The translations under genes were made by a program, and so were the position numbers. DNA of 9,087 nt. Source: Candidatus Brocadiia bacterium. Its GTDB lineage: Bacteria; Planctomycetota; PUPC01; DSUN01. The notes beneath the pieces were generated by a model, which saw only the letters and a list, made by a program, of their open reading frames with translations, did not search any database and was not told where the DNA came from. The stretch covers positions 1 through 9,087 of the forward strand of contig JADHXT010000115.1 in NCBI GenBank assembly GCA_016782825.1, read 5' to 3'. This document shows positions 6,370 through 9,087 of the stretch, piece after piece; the stretch's first letter is position 1; every line of letters starts with the position of its first letter.

Positions 6370-6472
6370 GAGATTCTTCGCTTCGCTCAGAATGACCCGG
6401 TACTGTGAGTTCATCAATCCCTCACCCCCCGGGTCATTCTGAGTGGAGCCTTTGGCGGAGCGAAGAATCTTT
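6370..6472. repeat. Composite palindromic repeat, copy 3 (best preserved)
   Basis: The cleanest copy, with two nested perfect stems. The outer stem is AGATTCTTCGCT (6371-6382) with AGCGAAGAATCT (6459-6470), 12 bp. The inner stem is CTCAGAATGACCCGG (6386-6400) with CCGGGTCATTCTGAG (6429-6443), 15 bp. An asymmetric internal loop of 3 versus 15 bases separates them, and the apical loop is 28 bases. It lies immediately upstream of the GIY-YIG start codon on the minus strand, so it would be transcribed as a leader structure if the gene is expressed from the operon. Confidence 0.9.
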
Positions 6473-6560
6473 CAGGGGAGTTTGCTGTCGTTCTGCCGGC
6501 GACTCCCATTACGCCAGCGGTCTCCTTCGAGAGATTCTTCGCTTCGCTCAGAATGACCCG
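6371..6560. repeat. Direct repeat block flanking the GIY-YIG gene (block B)
   Basis: The partner of 5801-5990, in the same orientation and without gaps. It contains composite copy 3 and the single arm at 6531-6557, and ends 23 bases before the atpE stop codon. The constant spacing between palindromes in the two blocks points to duplication of a whole unit, not to independent arrival of separate palindromes. Confidence 0.85.
6531..6557 (+). repeat. Single repeat arm next to the atpE stop
   Basis: A 27-base arm identical to 5961-5987. It lies 26 bases beyond the atpE stop codon (6584-6586) and marks the operon-proximal edge of the repeat field. An extra terminal arm after each composite unit suggests an odd-numbered array of arms. 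Confidence 0.85.
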
Positions 6561-6583
6561 TTCTGGTGCGTTCTGCGGTGCTC

Positions 6584-7225
6584 TCACGGGGCGCTGTCCT
6601 CCTGGCCATCCGCTTGGCCATAGAGCATCGCGGCCACCTGGCGGCGCAGCTCGGGGCGCTGGCGGGCGAGGCGGGCGGCGAAAGAGTTGTCGTACACGAG
6701 GCGGCCGTCGGCGCTGCGGGCCACGAGGCCGCCCCGGATGGGCTCGGGCTGTTCGGCGATGCGGATGGCCACGGGACGCCCCACGCGGCGGGCCACGCCC
6801 GCGAGCCACTCGTCGGTGGCGATGGCGGCACATCCCTGGGCGAAGCCAAGCACCACCTCGGCCGAGTCCATCGCGCGGATGGCCTCGGCGGCGAGGGCGG
6901 CCATGGTGGCGGGATAGTTGTAGCCTTCGCGTTTGGCGAGCCGCGTGATGGCCTGGCGAAAGATGTCGTCGAGGACGGCTTGCTTGGCGTCGAGTTCCTC
7001 GCGGCGGACCTCCTGGCCCACGGTGGCGAGGATCGACCGTGTCTGGCGCTCGGCGCGCTCGCGGGCGGCGGCCAGCACGCCTTCGGCGACGGCTTCGGCC
7101 TTTTTCCCGGCTTGGGAGAGGATTTTCTTGGCGTCGCGCTCGGCGCGCGTGGCGGCGCGGGTGGCCTTCTTCTGCGCGTCGTTGATGATTTCGTCGCTCA
7201 GGGCTTTGCGGTTGCCGGTTTCCAC
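6584..7225 (-). CDS. atpE: V-type ATP synthase subunit E (peripheral stalk)
   Basis: A complete 213-residue subunit E, part of the peripheral stalk that holds the A3B3 head against rotation. Residues 1-95 are a charged, Ala/Lys/Arg/Glu-rich helix of coiled-coil type (INDAQKKATRAATRAERDAK). The C-terminal domain (about 105-205) shows the family pattern GGLVARSADGRLVYDNSFAA (165-184) with the conserved DNSF. The start is GTG at 7225; no in-frame ATG lies nearby, and AAGAGAG about 9 nt upstream is a weak ribosome site. It follows atpF by 58 nt. Downstream the operon is interrupted by the repeat field before atpA. Confidence 0.95.
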   Translation of the reverse strand: METGNRKALSDEIINDAQKKATRAATRAERDAKKILSQAGKKAEAVAEGVLAAARERAERQTRSILATVGQEVRREELDAKQAVLDDIFRQAITRLAKREGYNYPATMAALAAEAIRAMDSAEVVLGFAQGCAAIATDEWLAGVARRVGRPVAIRIAEQPEPIRGGLVARSADGRLVYDNSFAARLARQRPELRRQVAAMLYGQADGQEDSAP

Positions 7226-7260
7226 GGTTCGGTCTCTCTTGTGTGCGGCGTGTGACGACG

Positions 7261-7283
7261 CCGCGGCGAACGCGGGGCCGCGG
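7261..7283. other. Short GC hairpin directly after atpF
   Basis: CCGCGG (7261-7266) is repeated at 7278-7283. As CCGCGG is self-complementary, the copies can form a 6-bp stem with an 11-nt loop, abutting the atpF stop at 7284-7286. No T-run follows. It is weak and could be chance in such GC-rich DNA. Confidence 0.2.
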
Positions 7284-7589
7284 TCACACGCGGATGCCGA
7301 CGGCCTCGCGGATGAGCTCCAGCAGGTCTTCGCGCTGGGCCGATGGCCCGTCGGCGCTGGGCACCTCGACGACGAGCGGCGTGGCCCCGCCGAAGCGCTG
7401 GGCGCTCACGATGGGGCGGATGAGGTCGGCGATGCGGTCGGCGACGATCAGGATGCCCACGTCGGGCAGGCGCGTGACGCGGCGGAAGGCCTCGGTGGCC
7501 TCGTCGGCCGTGGCCACCACGTCGCCGGCAATGCCGGCGTAGCGGAAGCCGAGCACCGTGTCTTCGTCGCCGATCACGTGATACCGCAT
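7284..7589 (-). CDS. atpF: V-type ATP synthase subunit F (central stalk regulator)
   Basis: A complete 101-residue subunit F, the small Rossmann-like protein that binds subunit D in the central rotor and modulates ATPase activity. The N-terminus MRYHVIGDEDTVLGFRYAGI matches the family hallmark (IGD-x-D-TVxGFRLAG). The later segments are VGILIVADRIADLIRP (44-59) and PLVVEVPSADGP (71-82). ATG 7589 is chosen because homology begins here; the frame continues upstream only into the heptamer repeats. No strong Shine-Dalgarno sequence is visible. In this operon F comes before E, whereas Thermus, Enterococcus and archaeal operons usually read E-C-F before A. Confidence 0.95.
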   Translation of the reverse strand: MRYHVIGDEDTVLGFRYAGIAGDVVATADEATEAFRRVTRLPDVGILIVADRIADLIRPIVSAQRFGGATPLVVEVPSADGPSAQREDLLELIREAVGIRV

Positions 7590-7607
7590 GGCAGAAGCCC
7601 CAATCAG

Positions 7608-7695
7608 GAGTGACGAGTGACCAGTGTCGAGTGACGAGCAGAAGGGCAAGAAGATTCGCTTCTGCTCGTTACTTGTCCCTCGTCACCTGTCACTC
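7608..7695. repeat. Inverted array of degenerate heptamers between atpK and atpF
   Basis: The left arm at 7608-7642 is five heptamers: GAGTGAC, GAGTGAC, CAGTGTC, GAGTGAC, GAGCAGA. The right arm at 7661-7695, read in reverse complement, is GAGTGAC, AGGTGAC, GAGGGAC, AAGTAAC, GAGCAGA. The two 35-base arms pair over their length with a few mismatches around an 18-base spacer, so transcription would give a long hairpin. It fills most of the 108-nt gap between the atpK stop and the atpF start. It could set the high K to F ratio the complex needs by blocking 3' decay or causing partial termination; this is inference. Confidence 0.85.
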
Positions 7696-7697
7696 CT

Positions 7698-8078
7698 CTA
7701 CCCGATCATTCTGAGCAGCAGGATGGCGATGATGAGCCCATAGATGGCGATGCCTTCGGCCAGGCCGACGAAGAGGAGCGAGCGGCCGAGAATCTCGGGG
7801 CGCTCGGCGGCGGCGCCGAGGGCGGCCGCGCCCACCTTGCCGACGGCGTAGGCCGCGCTCACGCACGCGAGCGACGTGGTGAAGGCCACGCTGGCGGCCA
7901 GGCCGATGACCTCGCCGGCCGTGCGCTGCGGCGCCTGCACGGTCGCGGTGCCGGGTTCGCCCGCCGGGGCCTTGCTCTCGCCGGCCACAGCGGCGCTGAG
8001 CCCGAGGCCGAGGGCAAATGCCACCGCCAACACGATGGCGGCGGTGAGGGTGATCGTCCAACGCAGTTTGGCTTCCAT
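7698..8078 (-). CDS. atpK: V-type ATP synthase subunit K (membrane rotor ring proteolipid)
   Basis: A complete 126-residue proteolipid of the membrane ring. Residues 7-32 form a hydrophobic, signal-peptide-like N-terminus with a plausible cleavage site after AVA-32. A polar linker rich in Gly, Ala and Pro follows (33-52). The ring hairpin then consists of helix 1 (about 54-80, GEVIGLAASVAFTTSLACVS) and helix 2 (about 98-122) with the ion-binding glutamate E108 in GLAEGIAIYGL. The polar loop between them contains AAERPE. This is the two-helix form, not the four-helix form of Enterococcus NtpK. No glutamine is visible near the site in helix 1, and E108 is followed by glycine, not Ser/Thr, which fits proton better than sodium coupling, though weakly. 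ATG 8078 has AGGAGG 4 nt upstream, the strongest ribosome site in the window, as expected for a subunit needed in many copies. Confidence 0.95.
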   Translation of the reverse strand: MEAKLRWTITLTAAIVLAVAFALGLGLSAAVAGESKAPAGEPGTATVQAPQRTAGEVIGLAASVAFTTSLACVSAAYAVGKVGAAALGAAAERPEILGRSLLFVGLAEGIAIYGLIIAILLLRMIG

Positions 8079-8096
8079 GATTCCTCCTGGGCCAAA

Positions 8097-9087
8097 TCAG
8101 GTGAGCGTGAAGGGGTCGTAGGCCTTGCCTTCGCCCTTGAAAAACTTGCCGAAGAACTCGTAGTATTCCAGTCGCACGACCTGGATGCCGACCACCAGGC
8201 CCTCGAGGCCGATGACGAGCGCGTTGCCGCCCACCACGACGAGGAAGCTCCACAGGGCGCCCACCGGCAGCTCGCGCACCACCTTCTCCGTGGAGTAGAT
8301 GGCCACGCACACGGCGGCGTGGGCCAGCGCGAAGGCGCCCACGCGCACGAAGCTCACCGTGTTGGCGATGTAGGCGCTCACGGTCTCGAGCACGTCCACG
8401 AAGCCCTCGATGAGGCCGCTCATCACGCTGGGCTTGTGGGCGCCGCCTTTGCGCGACAGCAGGTAGTGCAGCGGCTCGCGGAAGAACAGCAGCGTCAGGG
8501 GCGCCAGCACCAGCACCACGACCTCCAGCGTGGTCACCGAGCCGCCGAGCACGGCGCTCTTGATGCCGAGGCCCAGCACGCCCCAGTAGAAGATGAAGCC
8601 CACGATGCCGAACTTGTCGACGGTCATGGCAAAGTAGTCGCGCTGCTTCACGCGGTTGATGATGTTGAGCACCACACCGAGGCTGATGATCGCCACGCCG
8701 AGCACGATGGCGGCGACGAGCAGGCGGTTGATGTTGCCGCCGGCCATGGGCTCGAACCAGCCGCCCACGGGGGGATGCAGAAGGCCCTCCACGCCGAAGA
8801 TGCTGCCGTAGACCCAGCCAAACACGATGGACGCGCCGCCGGCCATGACGAGGAGCTGGCCAAAGAGGCGGGTCTTCTCGGCCTGGGCCAGGCGGCCCAG
8901 CAGCAGGCCGATGACGACGAGCACGGCGCCGTGGCCGACGTCGCCGAACATGACGCCGAACATGGCGAGGAAGCTGATGGCCACGAGCGGCGTGGGCTCG
9001 ATCTCGCGGTAGCCGGGGTAGCCGTAGCCTTGCACGAGCATCTCGAAGGGGCGCAGCAGCCGCGGGTTTTGCATGAGAGTCGGAGCG
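8097..9087 (-). CDS. atpI: V-type ATP synthase subunit I (a-type membrane stator, partial)
   Basis: The C-terminal half (about 330 residues of an expected 600-650) of subunit I, the membrane stator that carries the ion half-channels against the K ring. The frame is open through the right edge, where PTLMQNPRLLRPFE and YGYPGYREIEPTPL match the conserved start of the membrane domain. FGVMFGDVGHG follows, with several membrane helices after it. The essential arginine is in NTVSFVRVGAFALAHA (residue 244 counted from the ATG at 9074). The end EYYEFFGKFFKGEGKAYDPF is the usual C-terminus. ATG 9074 is internal and is not the true start. The stop is 18 nt before atpK. The cytoplasmic N-terminal domain, and any upstream coiled-coil subunit gene, lie outside the window. 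Confidence 0.96.
   Translation of the reverse strand, partial: APTLMQNPRLLRPFEMLVQGYGYPGYREIEPTPLVAISFLAMFGVMFGDVGHGAVLVVIGLLLGRLAQAEKTRLFGQLLVMAGGASIVFGWVYGSIFGVEGLLHPPVGGWFEPMAGGNINRLLVAAIVLGVAIISLGVVLNIINRVKQRDYFAMTVDKFGIVGFIFYWGVLGLGIKSAVLGGSVTTLEVVVLVLAPLTLLFFREPLHYLLSRKGGAHKPSVMSGLIEGFVDVLETVSAYIANTVSFVRVGAFALAHAAVCVAIYSTEKVVRELPVGALWSFLVVVGGNALVIGLEGLVVGIQVVRLEYYEFFGKFFKGEGKAYDPFTLT

Noticed and set aside
5637..6557. CRISPR array
   Set aside because: The repeated arms are spaced irregularly, occur in both orientations, pair as long inverted repeats, and have no uniform spacers or cas genes nearby.
5801..6560. Classical insertion sequence with the repeats as terminal inverted repeats
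   Set aside because: The flanking blocks are direct, not inverted, no transposase is present, and no target-site duplication could be recognised.
6414..6849. Minus-strand frames overlapping the end of atpE and the repeats
   Set aside because: They are in other frames than atpE and are made of repeat-derived sequence and Arg/Pro-rich shadow translation.
7590..7649. N-terminal extension of atpF to an ATG at 7649
   Set aside because: The added 20 residues are translated heptamer repeat, and subunit F homology starts exactly at ATG 7589.
1..9087. tRNA or rRNA genes
   Set aside because: I saw no rRNA-like stretch and no cloverleaf with the GTTCRA-type T-loop in the gene gaps.

Overview
The window is a GC-rich bacterial segment in which every convincing gene lies on the minus strand, so transcription runs from high to low coordinates. 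It is dominated by a V-type (A/V-type) ATPase operon. In order of transcription it holds subunit I (C-terminal half only, entering from the right edge), K (membrane rotor ring), F, E, then a 1.44 kb interruption, then A (catalytic), B (non-catalytic) and D (central stalk). A universal stress protein and a radical-SAM protein of the spore photoproduct lyase family (C-terminus beyond the left edge) follow.

The GC bias, the bacterial V-type ATPase with signal-bearing K, the degenerate heptamer repeats and the dispersed palindromes suggest an environmental, uncultured-type bacterium, perhaps of the Planctomycetota/PVC sphere. That placement is a low-confidence inference; no rRNA or other marker is present.

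Spacing: I-K 18 nt; K-F 108 nt, filled by an inverted array of heptamers; F-E 58 nt; E-A 1443 nt; A-B overlap by one base (TGATG); B-D 3 nt; D-USP 79 nt, with a hairpin and a heptamer array; USP-SPL 73 nt. I, K and E form the membrane motor and peripheral stalk, D and F the central rotor, and A/B the hexameric head. The set would couple ATP hydrolysis or synthesis to ion transport. Subunit C/d, which joins the rotor stalk to the K ring, is not found here, although it commonly lies close to E and F in such operons.

The E-A interval (5141-6583) is the accessory part. It holds a small two-helix membrane protein of unknown function 19 nt upstream of atpA, and a roughly 950-base field of palindromic repeats (three composite double-stem units and two single arms). 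A small GIY-YIG nuclease gene lies inside that field. The repeat blocks on either side of the nuclease align with each other without a gap over about 190 bases (about 84% identity at a constant 570-base offset). This looks like an element that entered the operon, and it is the most interesting part of the window.

Long open frames on the plus strand are antisense shadows of the ATPase genes.
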